Shown here piece by piece: positions 8,438 through 18,544 of a DNA stretch of 51,810 bases. The notes beneath the pieces were generated by a model. The model ran no database searches, had not been told where the DNA came from, and saw nothing but the letters and a program-made list of their open reading frames with translations. Source of the DNA: Prevotellaceae bacterium (GTDB lineage Bacteria > Bacteroidota > Bacteroidia > Bacteroidales > UBA932); NCBI GenBank assembly GCA_031276235.1, contig JAISNL010000002.1, positions 1 to 51,810 of the forward strand, read 5' to 3'. Every line of letters starts with the position of its first letter. Positions within the stretch are counted from its first letter, which is position 1. Made by a program: the position numbers and the translations under genes.

Positions 8438-8569
8438 ATGAAGATAAAATATCAGGCAGAGGATATTAATGCTTTAATAGACTCATATATTGAAGTTATC
8501 CAAGAAGGAAGCAAAGTTACTTTTGAGGAATATATTGAATATATAAAAAAGATAAAGTCTAAAAAATAA
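8438..8569 (+). CDS. Possible 43-residue small protein
   Basis: An ATG at 8438 opens 43 codons: MKIKYQAEDINALIDSYIEV followed by an acidic/basic helix-like half ending IEYIKKIKSKK. The upstream TATCTTTA (about 8397) is a near match to the -7 element. The composition (I/E/K-rich, no stop-prone junk) looks more like a real helical peptide than random AT-rich sequence, but no family is recognised. It might also be the remnant of a longer gene. The stretch 8282-8437 holds nothing else clear. Confidence 0.35.
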   Translation: MKIKYQAEDINALIDSYIEVIQEGSKVTFEEYIEYIKKIKSKK

Positions 8570-8623
8570 TTTCTAAATTACACATAGTTAGCGCATTAAA
8601 AATATTCGCGTATCCTTCCTCAA

Positions 8624-8711
8624 AAACGTATATACATTTATAGAAAAACGTATATACATTTCACTCAAAAGGTATATACATTTCATACAAAACGTATATA
8701 CCTTTTTAATA
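8624..8711. repeat. Tandem array, 4 units of 22 bp (array D)
   Basis: The units begin AAACGTATATACATTT, AAACGTATATACATTT, AAAGGTATATACATTT and AAACGTATATACCTTT and repeat every 22 bp. The core AAAnGTATATACnTTT is a near-perfect palindrome, so each unit holds a dyad. It lies in a gene-free stretch between the small ORF and the oxidoreductase gene. The 22-bp period does not keep a reading frame. Confidence 0.8.
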
Positions 8712-8725
8712 TGTGCGATTACAAA

Positions 8726-8795
8726 TATTTAGAACTGTATTTAATCTGCTTCGGCTAAACATATCTATAAAATGTCTGCACCAAATATTTTTTTC
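8726..8795 (+). repeat. IS-end fragment shared with 51575-51645
   Basis: This stretch starts TATTTAGAACTGTATTTAAT, contains GCTTCGGCTAAACATATCTA and ends CAAATATTTTTTT. It matches the reverse complement of 51575-51645 over about 70 bp with roughly five differences. At 51.6 kb it follows an IS5/IS1182-type transposase tail, so it is probably the outer end of that element. The rest of 8796-9146 shows no gene. Confidence 0.6.
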
Positions 8796-9146
8796 TTCTT
8801 TTTGGTTCTGAAAATTCTTTATAACTTACAACTGTATTTCAGTACGAATGGTTGGATAATTTGTGCGGAGGTATAGTTATCCCATGCTTTTACTTTACCT
8901 CTCATAATATTTTTATTCAATCTTTTTATTTGTTTCTGATGGTAAAGATATATAATATGTGTATTTAGTGAGAATTATATGACAGAAAAAAAACTTTCTA
9001 TTATTACAGTAATGCTATTTGTAAGGAACAACCACATAACAGTATAAATGCAATACCATAACAGAGTAGGATTTCCTTTCGGCAACAAATAACCAAGCAT
9101 ACCTGAATTTCGTTTCGTAATTCTTAATTCGTAATGGATTTTATGT

Positions 9147-9154
9147 TACCTTTG
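9147..9154 (+). promoter_or_regulatory. -7 promoter element for the oxidoreductase gene
   Basis: TACCTTTG followed by C matches the TAnnTTTGY -7 consensus, 108 bp before the chosen ATG. The -33 element is not clear. Confidence 0.45.
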
Positions 9155-9261
9155 CGCCGAAAATAGATTGTTCGACAATAAACTCATGAACGAAAAAACA
9201 ATAAAAAATAAGTACAAATGACTTGCTGAACGATGCAAAAAATATTCAAAAAATTATATCA

Positions 9262-10347
9262 ATGAAAAGGTTGAAAATCGGACAATATACGATAAACTTT
9301 CCGATAATACAGGGAGGTATGGGCATAGGCGTTAGTTGGGACAGGCTTGCAGGCGCTGTAAGTTTCGCAGGCGGTCTTGGCATCATAAGCGCAATAGGAA
9401 CAGGATATTATCAAAACATGCACTTTGTAGAAAAGGTGGTTGATTCCCGTCCGTACGACGTGCAAAATCTGTACTCGTTTGAAGCTCTCAAAGCAATCGT
9501 TAAGAACGCGCGTAAAATATGCGGGCAAAATCCTCTGGGCGTAAACATAATGTGCGCCATTAACGATTACGGACGAGTGGTTGCCGACGCCTGTAAAAGC
9601 GGCATCGATATTATTATTTCGGGAGCGGGTTTGCCTACAAATTTGCCGGAATTTACTGACAACGATCCGCGTATAGCGCTTGTGCCGATAGTTTCGTCTG
9701 CAAAAGCATTGAAAATTATCTGTAAACGCTGGATGCAACGATATAACCGCATACCCGACGCCGTTGTTTTGGAGGGACCGCTGAGTGGAGGACATCAAGG
9801 CTTTAAGTATGAACAATGCGCGATGGAAGAATATCAACTCGAAAATCTGATTCGTCCCGTCAAAGACGAGATACGCGAATGGGGCGATTTTCCTCTCATT
9901 GCGGCAGGCGGTATCTGGGATAAGAACGATATTGACAAGGTGATGGCGCTGGGGGCTGACGGCGTACAAATGGGTACTCGCTTTATAGGCACTTATGAGT
10001 GCGATGCAAGCGAAGTGTTTAAACAGGTGCTTATTCGCGCCGAGAAAGAGGACATACAACTCTTAAAGTCCCCTGTAGGATATCCGGCACGAGGCGTTAG
10101 AACCAATCTTATAAATCTTGCAGATAAAAAAGAAGGCGCAGCGATAAAATGTATCAGCAACTGTGTCTCGCCCTGTCAGAGAGGTAAAGGGGCTAAAGAG
10201 GCAGGATACTGTATAGCAAACTGTCTCGGAGATGCATTGGCAGGCAAAGAAGATAGCGGACTCTTTTTTACCGGCGCAAATGGATACAGACTGAAAGAGA
10301 TAATCAGCGTTAAGGAATTAATGAACAAACTGATAAACGGAGAATAA
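9262..10347 (+). CDS. NAD(P)H-dependent flavin oxidoreductase, nitronate monooxygenase/FabK-like
   Basis: 361 residues from the ATG at 9262; an upstream TTG at 9223 adds 13 unlikely residues and is not chosen. It is a TIM-barrel flavoprotein. The N-terminus PIIQGGMGIGVSWDRLAGAV is the family's glycine-rich start. GPLSGGHQGF binds FMN and carries the conserved His. LIAAGGIWDKNDIDKVMALG with GADGVQMGTRF is the phosphate-binding end of the barrel. The C-terminal part is cysteine-rich (CISNCVSPC, GYCIANCLGDAL), as in several Bacteroidota and Clostridia members. It may oxidise nitronates or reduce enoyl-ACP (FabK); the sequence alone does not separate these. It stands alone, and the next gene follows after 78 bp. 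Confidence 0.82.
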   Translation: MKRLKIGQYTINFPIIQGGMGIGVSWDRLAGAVSFAGGLGIISAIGTGYYQNMHFVEKVVDSRPYDVQNLYSFEALKAIVKNARKICGQNPLGVNIMCAINDYGRVVADACKSGIDIIISGAGLPTNLPEFTDNDPRIALVPIVSSAKALKIICKRWMQRYNRIPDAVVLEGPLSGGHQGFKYEQCAMEEYQLENLIRPVKDEIREWGDFPLIAAGGIWDKNDIDKVMALGADGVQMGTRFIGTYECDASEVFKQVLIRAEKEDIQLLKSPVGYPARGVRTNLINLADKKEGAAIKCISNCVSPCQRGKGAKEAGYCIANCLGDALAGKEDSGLFFTGANGYRLKEIISVKELMNKLINGE

Positions 10348-10425
10348 TAATCAAAAAAACGAAAATTATACTCTATTCGTAATTGATTTTATTACCTTTA
10401 TATCCATAAAAAATAATTTTAAACA

Positions 10426-10758
10426 ATGGCTTGGATTTTACTGATACTTGGAGGCATTTGCGAAGTAGGCTTTACTACCTGTTTGCAAGCGTCCGACAAT
10501 CTCACCAACTGGAATAAAAATTGGCTGTGGGCAACGGGGTTCTTTGTGTTTTTATTTTTTAGCATGTATTTGCTCAATGAAGCCGCGAAACATATCCCAA
10601 TGGGTACTTGCTATGCGGTGTGGACAGGCATTGGCGCAGTAGGAACAGCGCTTGTCGGAATATTTGTGTATCACGAGCCGGCAAATCTGCTGCGAATTAT
10701 TTTCATTTTTGCGTTGATTGCAAGTATTGTGGGATTGAAAATGGCGTCGCACACATGA
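10426..10758 (+). CDS. Small multidrug resistance (SMR) family exporter, SugE/Gdx-like
   Basis: 110 residues forming four transmembrane helices, the usual SMR length. The membrane-embedded glutamate essential for proton-coupled export is at residue 13 (GGICEVG). The second half has the family pattern IPMGTCYAVWTGIGAVGTAL, and the end is IIFIFALIASIVGLK. The GGICEV form and the W-T-G-I-G-A motif are nearer the SugE/Gdx (guanidinium exporter) subgroup than EmrE. The substrate assignment is inference. It works as an antiparallel dimer in the inner membrane. I see no guanidine riboswitch in the 78-bp upstream region; a TACCTTTA at about 10393 could be its -7 element. Confidence 0.85.
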   Translation: MAWILLILGGICEVGFTTCLQASDNLTNWNKNWLWATGFFVFLFFSMYLLNEAAKHIPMGTCYAVWTGIGAVGTALVGIFVYHEPANLLRIIFIFALIASIVGLKMASHT

Positions 10759-11203
10759 AGCGCACACTTTGTCCTATATAAGCAAGGTAATTATGGAAGT
10801 TGCCGCCGTTGCATACGGTTAACCTGTAAATATTTGACAGTTACATTATTATTTAAATTTGTAATTTCTAAATATGATGATTTTTGAATAATCATATTGC
10901 TGATTCAAAAACAGGAGTACGATTATGGTAATATTCAAAATTAAGAGCGATAATATCGAAAAAATTTTAACATTCTAACAATTTATATATCAAACGTGTC
11001 TCTTGTATTATCTTTATATTCAACAATTTATGTTTTAAGATTTTTTTGTATCAGAAAATAAGACAATTAAAAAAAATAGTTATTTTATTTTGAAAAAAAT
11101 TTTGGAAAAACATTTTTTTTGATGAACTTTGCTATCCGTTTTAAAAACGATCAGTATAAATTTTGATATCATTTATAGAACAAAATAAAATATTACGATA
11201 GTT
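10759..11203. other. Gene-free AT-rich region upstream of dnaA
   Basis: 445 bp with no supportable ORF. The final 200 bp are very AT-rich (runs of A and T near 11040-11120), which would suit a dnaA promoter or a DNA-unwinding region. I looked for TTATCCACA-type boxes and found none closer than two mismatches, so I do not call an origin. Confidence 0.5.
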
Positions 11204-12640
11204 ATGGAAAAAACATCTTTGAACTGTACAAAAATATGGGATAAATGTCTGAAAATAATCAGCGATAATCTGAAAAATGACAATGTTTACGACACATGGT
11301 TTAAACCTTGTGTTGCAATAAAATGTAAAAGTTCTGCGCTGACCATTTCCGTTCCATCTCCATATTTTTATGAACATTTGGAAGCAAATTACATAGACTT
11401 GATTAGTTTTGCTTTGCGTGCAGTTTTAGGTAAAGATGCAGAATTACACTATCAAGTTCAAATTGTAGAAACATCTACCGCTACATATCCCACAAATCCG
11501 GGTATTCATGTAAAAAATCCGCCAATGCCGTTTCCTAACAAAAATCTGAAGCAACTGAATCCGTTTATTATTCCCGGATTACAAAAAATGGAAATAGACC
11601 CGCAACTTAATCCAAATAAAACATTCGGCAATTTTGTAGAAAGCGACTGCAACCGTCTTGCCCGCTCAACAGGCTTGGCTATTGCCGAAGAGCCGGGCAA
11701 AGGCACATTCAATCCGATGTTTGTTTACGGCGGATCTGGATTAGGAAAAACCCATTTAGTGCAGGCAATAGGCTTGGCAATTAAATGTAAATTCCCTGAA
11801 AAAATAGTACTGTATATTTCGGCAAGCATGTTTCAAAATCAATACATAGATGCCCAAATACATAAGAATAATCTAAACGATTTTTTGACTTTCTATCAGT
11901 TGATGGATGTTCTGATTATTGATGATATACAGGAATTTGCAGGCAGAGAAGGCACTCAAAACATATTTTTTCAAATATTCAACCATTTGCATCAAGCTGG
12001 CAAACAGCTAATACTTACATCCGACAGAGCGCCTGTGGATTTATCTGGATTAACCGAGCGATTGCTGTCAAGATTCAAATGGGGGCTTACAGTCGAATTG
12101 CAAGTCCCAAATTTTGAAGCCCGCAAAGCAATATTGAAAAAGAAAATGTACAATGATGGCATAGAAATGTCGGATGAAATAATAGAATACATAGCAAGCA
12201 AAGTAACAACAAATATCCGCGAACTTGAAGGTGTGTTTACCACATTGAATGCAGAATCAGTATATAATACAAATAAATCACGAAGAGTGATAACTATTGA
12301 AATGGCAATGAATATCATAGACCGTCTGGTAAATTCAACAAAACGAGAAATTTCAATAGATAAAATAAAACGTATTGTTTGCGATTATTTTGGACTGTCA
12401 TTAGATACAATATATTCAAAAATACGTAAGCGTGAAATTGTACAGGCTCGCCAAATCGCAATGTTTTTTGCAAGAAATATGACCAAGCACTCACTTTCTT
12501 CGATTGGCGCTGAAATAGGAGGTAAAGATCATGCTACGGTTCTACACGCATGTAAAACAGTAGAAGACCTTTCCGACACCGATAAAACATTCAAACAGCA
12601 CATAACAGAAATAGAAAAAAGAATTAACAATTCACTTTAA
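11204..12640 (+). CDS. dnaA: Chromosomal replication initiator protein DnaA
   Basis: 478 residues, the normal length. Domain I spans about 1-90 (YDTWFKPCVAIKCKSSALTI) with a short linker. The AAA+ domain has Walker A GGSGLGKT at 176-183, Walker B VLIIDDIQEF, and sensor regions TSDRAPVDLSGLTERLLSRF. C-terminal domain IV carries the DNA-binding helix-turn-helix with the signature GGKDHATVLHAC. It binds DnaA boxes at oriC, melts DNA and loads the helicase. It is followed by gyrA on the same strand after 261 bp. dnaN lies only 6 kb further on, so this is a replication neighbourhood. All key residues are present. Confidence 0.97.
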   Translation: MEKTSLNCTKIWDKCLKIISDNLKNDNVYDTWFKPCVAIKCKSSALTISVPSPYFYEHLEANYIDLISFALRAVLGKDAELHYQVQIVETSTATYPTNPGIHVKNPPMPFPNKNLKQLNPFIIPGLQKMEIDPQLNPNKTFGNFVESDCNRLARSTGLAIAEEPGKGTFNPMFVYGGSGLGKTHLVQAIGLAIKCKFPEKIVLYISASMFQNQYIDAQIHKNNLNDFLTFYQLMDVLIIDDIQEFAGREGTQNIFFQIFNHLHQAGKQLILTSDRAPVDLSGLTERLLSRFKWGLTVELQVPNFEARKAILKKKMYNDGIEMSDEIIEYIASKVTTNIRELEGVFTTLNAESVYNTNKSRRVITIEMAMNIIDRLVNSTKREISIDKIKRIVCDYFGLSLDTIYSKIRKREIVQARQIAMFFARNMTKHSLSSIGAEIGGKDHATVLHACKTVEDLSDTDKTFKQHITEIEKRINNSL

Positions 12641-12662
12641 TAAATAATAAGGAACAGCGTTT

Positions 12663-12688
12663 AAAGGCAAATTATAAAATCTGCCTTT
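12663..12688 (+). terminator. Weak hairpin after dnaA
   Basis: AAAGGCA (12663-12669) pairs with TGCCTTT (12682-12688). There is no long T run after it (GTCTGTT), so termination may be partial. Confidence 0.4.
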
Positions 12689-12901
12689 GTCTGTTACGGA
12701 TATTACTACATGATATGCCTTTGAATTATATGTAAATTATAAAATTGTTGAAAACTTATTGCTGTAAATTTCCGAAAAAATAGTAACTTTACACCCATTT
12801 TCCGAATAAATGTAACGAGAAAATAATTATACAAGATTAAATGACTGATAATTAGTTTATCAACAAACGCAAATTGTTGTCAAGCGTAATAAAAATAATA
12901 T

Positions 12902-15403
12902 ATGATAGAAAATAACGAAAAAATTACAAAAATCAACATCGAAGAAGAAATGAAATCTTCGTATATTGACTATTCAATGTCTGTTATCGTATCACGCGCA
13001 CTGCCAGATGTACGCGATGGAATGAAACCCGTTCATCGGCGCATTTTGTTTGGAATGGATGAAATGGGCGTATATGCAAATAAACCGTTTAAGAAATGCG
13101 CCCGTATCGTGGGCGATGTTATGGGTAAATATCATCCGCACGGCGACAGTTCTGTTTATGAAGCGCTGGTTCGCATGGCTCAAGAATGGAGTTTGCGCTA
13201 TATGCTTGTTGACGGGCAGGGCAATTTCGGTTCAATGGACGGAGATTCGGCAGCGGCAATGCGTTATACAGAAGCGCGATTGCATAAAATATCCGAAGAA
13301 ATACTTGCCGATTTGGATAAAAATACAGTTGATTTTGTTCCCAATTACAGCGAAGAATATCATGAACCCGTTGTACTTGCCACAAAAATTCCCACATTGC
13401 TTATAAACGGAGCATCGGGGATTGCCGTAGGAATGGCAACAAATATGGCTCCGCACAACCTTTCTGAAATTATAGATGCAATTTGCGCATATCTTGATAA
13501 TAATGATATTACAGTTGACGAACTTTTGCAATATGTAAAAGGTCCTGATTTTCCTACAGGCGGTATTATTTACGGCTACCAGGGAATAAAAGATGCCTAT
13601 CAAACAGGTCGCGGACGCATAGTAATCCGCTCACGAACAGATATGGAACTGTCCGACAGTGGACGCGAAGTAATTGTTGTCAGCGAAATACCATATCAGG
13701 TAAATAAAAAAGACTTAATAGAAAAAATAGCCGAACTTGTAAACGAAAAAAAAATAGAAGGCATTTCATACATCAACGATGAAAGCGACCGCAACGGTTT
13801 GCGCATTGTTATAAAATTAAAAATGGATGCTGTTGCAAATGTTGTGCTTAATACTTTGTTTAAATATACCCAACTGCAATCTACATTTTCGATAAACAAT
13901 ATAGCGCTGGTTGACGGACGTCCGCGATTGCTTAATTTGCGCCAGTTGATCAAATATTTTGTTCGCCATCGCTACGAAGTTGTAGTAAGACGCGCAAAAT
14001 ACGAACTGGAACAGGCGCAAAAACGCGCCCATATTTTAGAAGGTTTGCTTATAGCGCTTGACCATCTGGACGAAGTAATAGCGCTTATCAGAGCATCGAA
14101 AACACCCGACGAAGCGCGTAACGGTTTAATCGAAAAATTTGCACTTTCCGAAATTCAGGCAAATGCAATAATAGAAATGCGACTGCGCCAGCTTACAGGA
14201 CTCGAACGCGATAAAATTCGCGAAGAACATGCCGAATTGATGAAAAAAATAGAATATTTGCATCAACTTATTGCAAACGAAGAATTACAGCGACAAATAA
14301 TAAAAAACGAACTTGTTGAAGTAAAAAACAAATACGGAGATGCCAGAAGAACGGAAATAATTTATGCAGCCGAAGAATTTAATCCCGAAGATTTTTATGC
14401 AGACGAAGATGTTGTTATCACAATATCACATTTGGGATATATAAAACGAACTCCGCTCAGCGAATACCGTCTTCAAAACAGAGGAGGCGTAGGCGCTAAA
14501 GGAGGAGCAACGCGCGACGAAGATTTTATAGAACACATCTACGTTGCCAACATGCACAGCACAATGCTGTTCTTCACGCGCAACGGACGCTGTTTCTGGT
14601 TGAAAGTTTACGAAATTCCAGAAGGAAACAAAACTTCAAAAGGACGTGCAATTCAAAACGTAATAAACATAGAAAACGATGATAAGGTAATGGCTTATAT
14701 CAATGTGAAAACATTGAACGATGACGAATATATCAACAATAATCATATTATTTTATGCACCAAAAAAGGCACAATCAAAAAAACACTGCTTGAAGCATAT
14801 TCGCGTCCACGCTCTAACGGAGTGAATGCAATCACAATAAAAGATGGCGATGAACTGCTTGAAGCTCGACTGACAAACGGAAATTGCGAAGTATTATTGG
14901 CGGCTCGCGAAGGAAAAGCCATCAGATTCAACGAAAGATTAGTACGCCCAATGGGAAGAACAGCGGCAGGCGTGCGCGGAATGAAGATTGCGGAAACAGA
15001 TGAAGTGATAGGCATGATTTGCGTAAATAAGGAAGATACTAAAACAACAATAATGGTTGTATCGGAAAACGGCTACGGTAAACGTTCCGACCTCGAAGAT
15101 TACAGAATTACAAACAGAGGCGGGAAAGGAGTGAAAACTATAAATATTACCGAAAAAACAGGAAAATTGATTGCCATAAAAGATGTAACCGAAGAAAACG
15201 ATTTAATGATAATAAACCGTTCAGGCTTGACAATACGCATGGCAGTATCGGAAATTCGTATTGCAGGACGCGCTACACAAGGAGTACGGCTTATTAATTT
15301 AAGAGAAAAAGACTTGATTGCAGCCGTTGCAAAAGTGAACAAAACAGAAGAAAAAGAAGAAATCGATGAAAATATTAGCGAAGAAAATAATCAAAATAAT
15401 TAA
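12902..15403 (+). CDS. gyrA: DNA gyrase subunit A
   Basis: 833 residues. The N-terminal breakage-reunion domain contains the catalytic tyrosine at residue 122 in [11 protein letters not shown], the same number as in E. coli. The quinolone-determining region reads [10 protein letters not shown], with Ser at 83 and Glu at 87. The Ser83 state is the susceptible form in E. coli. The C-terminal domain shows repeated beta-pinwheel blades ([22 protein letters not shown]), the second acting as the GyrA box that wraps DNA. It forms an A2B2 complex with GyrB, which is not in the window, and introduces negative supercoils. A weak promoter (TAACTTTA near 12784) and 260 bp of AT-rich DNA precede it. The acidic tail ([15 protein letters not shown]) is common in this phylum. 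Confidence 0.97.
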   Translation: MIENNEKITKINIEEEMKSSYIDYSMSVIVSRALPDVRDGMKPVHRRILFGMDEMGVYANKPFKKCARIVGDVMGKYHPHGDSSVYEALVRMAQEWSLRYMLVDGQGNFGSMDGDSAAAMRYTEARLHKISEEILADLDKNTVDFVPNYSEEYHEPVVLATKIPTLLINGASGIAVGMATNMAPHNLSEIIDAICAYLDNNDITVDELLQYVKGPDFPTGGIIYGYQGIKDAYQTGRGRIVIRSRTDMELSDSGREVIVVSEIPYQVNKKDLIEKIAELVNEKKIEGISYINDESDRNGLRIVIKLKMDAVANVVLNTLFKYTQLQSTFSINNIALVDGRPRLLNLRQLIKYFVRHRYEVVVRRAKYELEQAQKRAHILEGLLIALDHLDEVIALIRASKTPDEARNGLIEKFALSEIQANAIIEMRLRQLTGLERDKIREEHAELMKKIEYLHQLIANEELQRQIIKNELVEVKNKYGDARRTEIIYAAEEFNPEDFYADEDVVITISHLGYIKRTPLSEYRLQNRGGVGAKGGATRDEDFIEHIYVANMHSTMLFFTRNGRCFWLKVYEIPEGNKTSKGRAIQNVINIENDDKVMAYINVKTLNDDEYINNNHIILCTKKGTIKKTLLEAYSRPRSNGVNAITIKDGDELLEARLTNGNCEVLLAAREGKAIRFNERLVRPMGRTAAGVRGMKIAETDEVIGMICVNKEDTKTTIMVVSENGYGKRSDLEDYRITNRGGKGVKTINITEKTGKLIAIKDVTEENDLMIINRSGLTIRMAVSEIRIAGRATQGVRLINLREKDLIAAVAKVNKTEEKEEIDENISEENNQNN

Positions 15404-15421
15404 AAATTAATATAAAATTTA

Positions 15422-15429
15422 TACCTTTG
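15422..15429 (+). promoter_or_regulatory. -7 promoter element of the TPR-protein gene
   Basis: TACCTTTG followed by T fits TAnnTTTG, 59 bp before the ATG and just after gyrA stops. A -33 TTTG at the right distance is not evident. Confidence 0.5.
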
Positions 15430-15488
15430 TACAAACAAATTAAATTGTGATAAAAATAACAGAATTAATCATCTAAAACAATATTGAT

Positions 15489-16781
15489 ATGAAGAAAATT
15501 TTAACGGCAATTCTTCTGTTTGCAAGCATCCATATAGGATATACGCAACAATTTGCTAAAAGCATAAGCAAAAGCAATGAAGACATTGTAAACCCAAAAA
15601 AGAAAGACAATCCTAAAACATGGATTGACCGCGCTGAACTGATGCGCAAAATCTATGCCGAACCTACATCCAAATTACTGGATGCAGGCTTGAAAGAAGA
15701 CTTGTTACAGGTATCTCTTAGAGGCGAACAGCAGTTATCCACAAAAAACGTTGTTGTTGACGACAAAGAGTACAAGGTAATTGAGTATGCAAACAAGGAA
15801 GTATATGTGAATTCCGAAGGCTATGTTGAAGTAACGCGAACAACAAAAACAGAAATTGACAACCCGCTTGACAAAGCTCTGGAAGCATATCTGAAAGCTA
15901 TGGAACTTGGCGGAGATGCTAAAAAAATAGGAGAAGGACTTGACGCACTTAATAAGGCTTTTACAAATTGCGCATTCGGCGAATATTATGCAGGAAACCA
16001 TTCGGCTACAATAGATGCCTTTAAAAAAGCCGTACAATGTTCATCTCATCCTACAGTAGGCAGAATTGACACAGGAATAATATACAATATCGGATTTATG
16101 GCAATGAAAAATCATGATTATAAAACCGCTGAAGAATATTATAAAAAAGCAGCCGAATACAACTATCAGGAAGGAGACATTCACGCAAGTATATATAATG
16201 CAATAAGAAGTCAGGGTACTAAAGACGACACCATACGCGCAGGCAAACTGCTGAACGAAGCATATAAAAAATATCCCGAAAATCTCAATATTCTGGCAAC
16301 GCTTGTAAATCATTACCTTGGAACCGGCGAAGACCCTAAAATAATTATTCCCATATTAAAAGATGCTCAGGCTGCGGCTGAAGGACAGCAAAACGCTTCT
16401 TTATTCTACGTAGAAGGAAATCTGCACGTACAACTCAAAGATGAAGAAAGTGCAATACAGGCATACGGCAAAGCTATAGAAATAGACCCTGCCAACGCAA
16501 ATGCATATTATATGCTCGGCACATTGTACTACAATCGCGGCGTAAACATGTTCAATGCCGCCGGCGACAAACCTGTTGCAGAGTATGATAAAGCGGTTGA
16601 AGAAGCAAATGTAGAATTTAAAAAATCAATAGAACCGCTCGAAAAAGCATTTGAGATTAACCCGAAAGAAAGAGCATTTGCAGATGCGTTGCGAAGCGTC
16701 TATTTTCGTTTCCGCGCCGATAGCCCCGAAATGAAGACGAAATACGAACAATACAAAAAAATCTGCGATGAATTAGAATAG
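15489..16781 (+). CDS. Exported tetratricopeptide-repeat protein
   Basis: 430 residues with a signal peptide (MKKILTAILLFASIHIGYTQ), so it is periplasmic or outer-membrane associated. TPR units are visible across about residues 125-420, for example GEYYAGNHSATIDAFKKAVQ, YYKKAAEYNYQEGDIHASIY and DEESAIQAYGKAIEIDPANA followed by ANAYYMLGTLYYNRG. TPRs mediate protein-protein contacts. The partner is not known and no enzymatic motif is seen. Bacteroidota carry many such proteins, often conserved near gyrA. A strong terminator follows. A perfect DnaA-box nonamer TTATCCACA at 15735-15743 lies inside the gene, probably by chance. Confidence 0.8.
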   Translation: MKKILTAILLFASIHIGYTQQFAKSISKSNEDIVNPKKKDNPKTWIDRAELMRKIYAEPTSKLLDAGLKEDLLQVSLRGEQQLSTKNVVVDDKEYKVIEYANKEVYVNSEGYVEVTRTTKTEIDNPLDKALEAYLKAMELGGDAKKIGEGLDALNKAFTNCAFGEYYAGNHSATIDAFKKAVQCSSHPTVGRIDTGIIYNIGFMAMKNHDYKTAEEYYKKAAEYNYQEGDIHASIYNAIRSQGTKDDTIRAGKLLNEAYKKYPENLNILATLVNHYLGTGEDPKIIIPILKDAQAAAEGQQNASLFYVEGNLHVQLKDEESAIQAYGKAIEIDPANANAYYMLGTLYYNRGVNMFNAAGDKPVAEYDKAVEEANVEFKKSIEPLEKAFEINPKERAFADALRSVYFRFRADSPEMKTKYEQYKKICDELE

Positions 16782-16807
16782 CTGGATGGATGTTTATTAT
16801 TCATGGT

Positions 16808-16846
16808 AAAAGAGAGCATTTTTATTAACGCTCTCTTTTATTTTTA
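16808..16846 (+). terminator. Rho-independent terminator after the TPR gene
   Basis: AAAAGAGAGC (16808-16817) pairs with GCTCTCTTTT (16830-16839), followed by ATTTTT. A strong 10-bp stem. Confidence 0.85.
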
Positions 16847-17116
16847 TCAATCTGTTTAGAATATTACGACTTTATATGATTTTCACAAATTAATTGCACA
16901 AATTGTTTTAAGAGTTGGATTTGGTTTAAGCATTTTGGATAATAATCTCCAAAATTTTTCAATTCGCTCGTATAAAGATGAAATATACCGATTGTGTGAG
17001 TCATTAACAGAGTTGAAATAAGGCGAATAAAAAAGAAGAAAAGGATTAAAATCAGAAATTCTTGCAAGTCCAAATTTTAAAACTTTAATGGTTTTGCAAA
17101 AGTTCAAATCTTAAAA
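16847..17116. other. Spacer with no secure gene
   Basis: Two overlapping minus-strand frames of 69 and 74 codons (16864-17073 and 16883-17107) exist. They overlap in different frames, and neither has a start context or motif I recognise. The pattern suggests the frameshifted remains of a small gene rather than two genes. Confidence 0.35.
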
Positions 17117-17713
17117 TCATTCCACTTCAAAGTCCAGCATTTTCAGGTTGTTTATATATGCTTGCAATTTATAACCGATTTTGATTTTGGTTGCCGTATC
17201 AGGCAAAGCTATAAAAACCATATCTCCGATTTTAAAACTAACATATTGCGATATATAAGATATTATTTCATCTATATCAAAAAGCAGTTGTGAAGTGTTG
17301 TATTTCTGTGCAATTTCATTGTTAATGATTAGTTTTATGTCAATATTGTTACAATTTATTTCGTTTGCTGGAATTGTTTTAGGGCTTACCGGAAGTGAAA
17401 AATCAAAGCAACGAGCAATATCTGCAGGTTTGTTTGCAGTTTGCAATTTTTGCAACATATCAACAGCCGTGAAACAAACGCCTGCGCCGATTTCATTGTA
17501 ATATCTGTTTGCAAATTTCTTGTAAATACAGCGTCCTATACGAGAAAGACGAACAAATACTGAAACTCCGCAAACAATATCGTTTGTAAATTCAGGGTAA
17601 AAAAAATTTTGATTGTTGCGCAATAACGATGTTTCGGGACGCATTGAAAATATAGGAACTGCAATATTTTGCGGTGCATTTGAAAAATTATTTTCGACAA
17701 CAAAAATTTTCAT
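17117..17713 (-). CDS. Fumarylacetoacetate hydrolase (FAH) family protein
   Basis: 198 residues from the ATG at 17713; an extended frame to 17785 runs back into the exonuclease gene and is not chosen. The sequence shows the FAH fold: FSMRPETSLLRNNQNFFYPE near the start, VFVRLSRIGRCIYKKFANRY, a metal-site-like GVCFTAVDMLQKLQ segment, and the late IISYISQYVSFKIGDMVFIA with GD before the final strands. Members cleave or isomerise beta-keto/enol acids with Mg2+. Several metal-ligating Glu residues of classical FAH enzymes are not obvious here, so the activity may differ. It begins 8 bp after the exonuclease gene and is the last member of the dnaN-exonuclease group. Confidence 0.75.
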   Translation of the reverse strand: MKIFVVENNFSNAPQNIAVPIFSMRPETSLLRNNQNFFYPEFTNDIVCGVSVFVRLSRIGRCIYKKFANRYYNEIGAGVCFTAVDMLQKLQTANKPADIARCFDFSLPVSPKTIPANEINCNNIDIKLIINNEIAQKYNTSQLLFDIDEIISYISQYVSFKIGDMVFIALPDTATKIKIGYKLQAYINNLKMLDFEVE

Positions 17714-17720
17714 TTCAAGC

Positions 17721-18494
17721 CTAAAACAGTTTATAGTTTTCAGGAAAACGAATTTTTGCAAGCACGTTTTTTGTATCCAATGCAAAATCGCTGTTCATCA
17801 TCCAGTCGTAATAGCTCGGTTCTGCTTTCAACACGGCAGTAAGCAGCCGCCCTTTGTGTTTTCCGAAATTGATAATCACTTCTTCCTTTTCGTTATATAC
17901 AAAACGTCCGGCGTAATCTACATTGCGCGATTTTGTTGAAAATTCGGACAGAAATGTCATGTCGTTTTTCAATTCCGAATAACGGTCTAATTGTGATTCA
18001 AGTACTTCGACAGTAGCGCGTGTATCGGCTTCGGCGCTATGTGCATTGTTGAGATTTTTGTTGCAATAAAATTTATATGCAGCCACCAGCGTTCGTTGTT
18101 CCATTTTGTGAAAAATATTTTGCACATCTATAAGTTTGCGTTTACGAAAATCAATATCAATTCCAACGCGTAAAAATTCTTCGGCAAGCAGCGGTATATC
18201 GAACTTTATGGAATTATAGCCTATAAAATCGCAGCCATCTATATATTCAGCCAGATTTTTTGCTATTTCGCGAAATGTAGGACAATTTTTTACGTCTTCA
18301 TCATAAATTCCGTGAATTGCCGATGCTTCAGGCGCTATGTGAATAGTAGGATTAAGACGTCGATTTTTTATTTCTTCGTGTCCATCTGGCAATATTTTTA
18401 TTATGCAAATTTCAATTATTCGGTCTTTTGCTATATCAAGACCTGTTGTTTCCAAATCGAGAGCTACAACAGGATTTTTCAAATTTAATTTCAT
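17721..18494 (-). CDS. DnaQ-like 3'-5' exonuclease (DNA polymerase III epsilon-type)
   Basis: 257 residues. The DEDDh exonuclease core occupies about residues 1-175: motif I VALDLETTGLDIAKDRIIE, motif II FIGYNSIKFDIPLL, and motif III with the catalytic His and Asp in NNAHSAEADTRATVEVLE. A C-terminal ~60-residue tail contains INFGKHKGRLLTAVLKAEPS and SYYDWMMNSDFALDTK, a small module often fused to such exonucleases in Bacteroidota. It would proofread DNA synthesis or trim DNA ends. It lies downstream of dnaN on the same strand, an order seen in other Bacteroidales. A hairpin sits in the 137-bp gap to dnaN. Confidence 0.88.
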   Translation of the reverse strand: MKLNLKNPVVALDLETTGLDIAKDRIIEICIIKILPDGHEEIKNRRLNPTIHIAPEASAIHGIYDEDVKNCPTFREIAKNLAEYIDGCDFIGYNSIKFDIPLLAEEFLRVGIDIDFRKRKLIDVQNIFHKMEQRTLVAAYKFYCNKNLNNAHSAEADTRATVEVLESQLDRYSELKNDMTFLSEFSTKSRNVDYAGRFVYNEKEEVIINFGKHKGRLLTAVLKAEPSYYDWMMNSDFALDTKNVLAKIRFPENYKLF

Positions 18495-18544
18495 TTTTAT
18501 TGTGATATTCGGCTGTTTGAAAAGCCATTTTATGTATTATCATG

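Noticed and set aside
9259-10059. 266-codon reverse ORF across the oxidoreductase gene
   Set aside because: A shadow frame of a clear TIM-barrel flavoprotein; no motif of its own.
12857-12865. DnaA box TTATCAACA upstream of gyrA as oriC
   Set aside because: One mismatch, isolated. The same nonamer occurs by chance at 19857 and 28539 in this AT-rich DNA.
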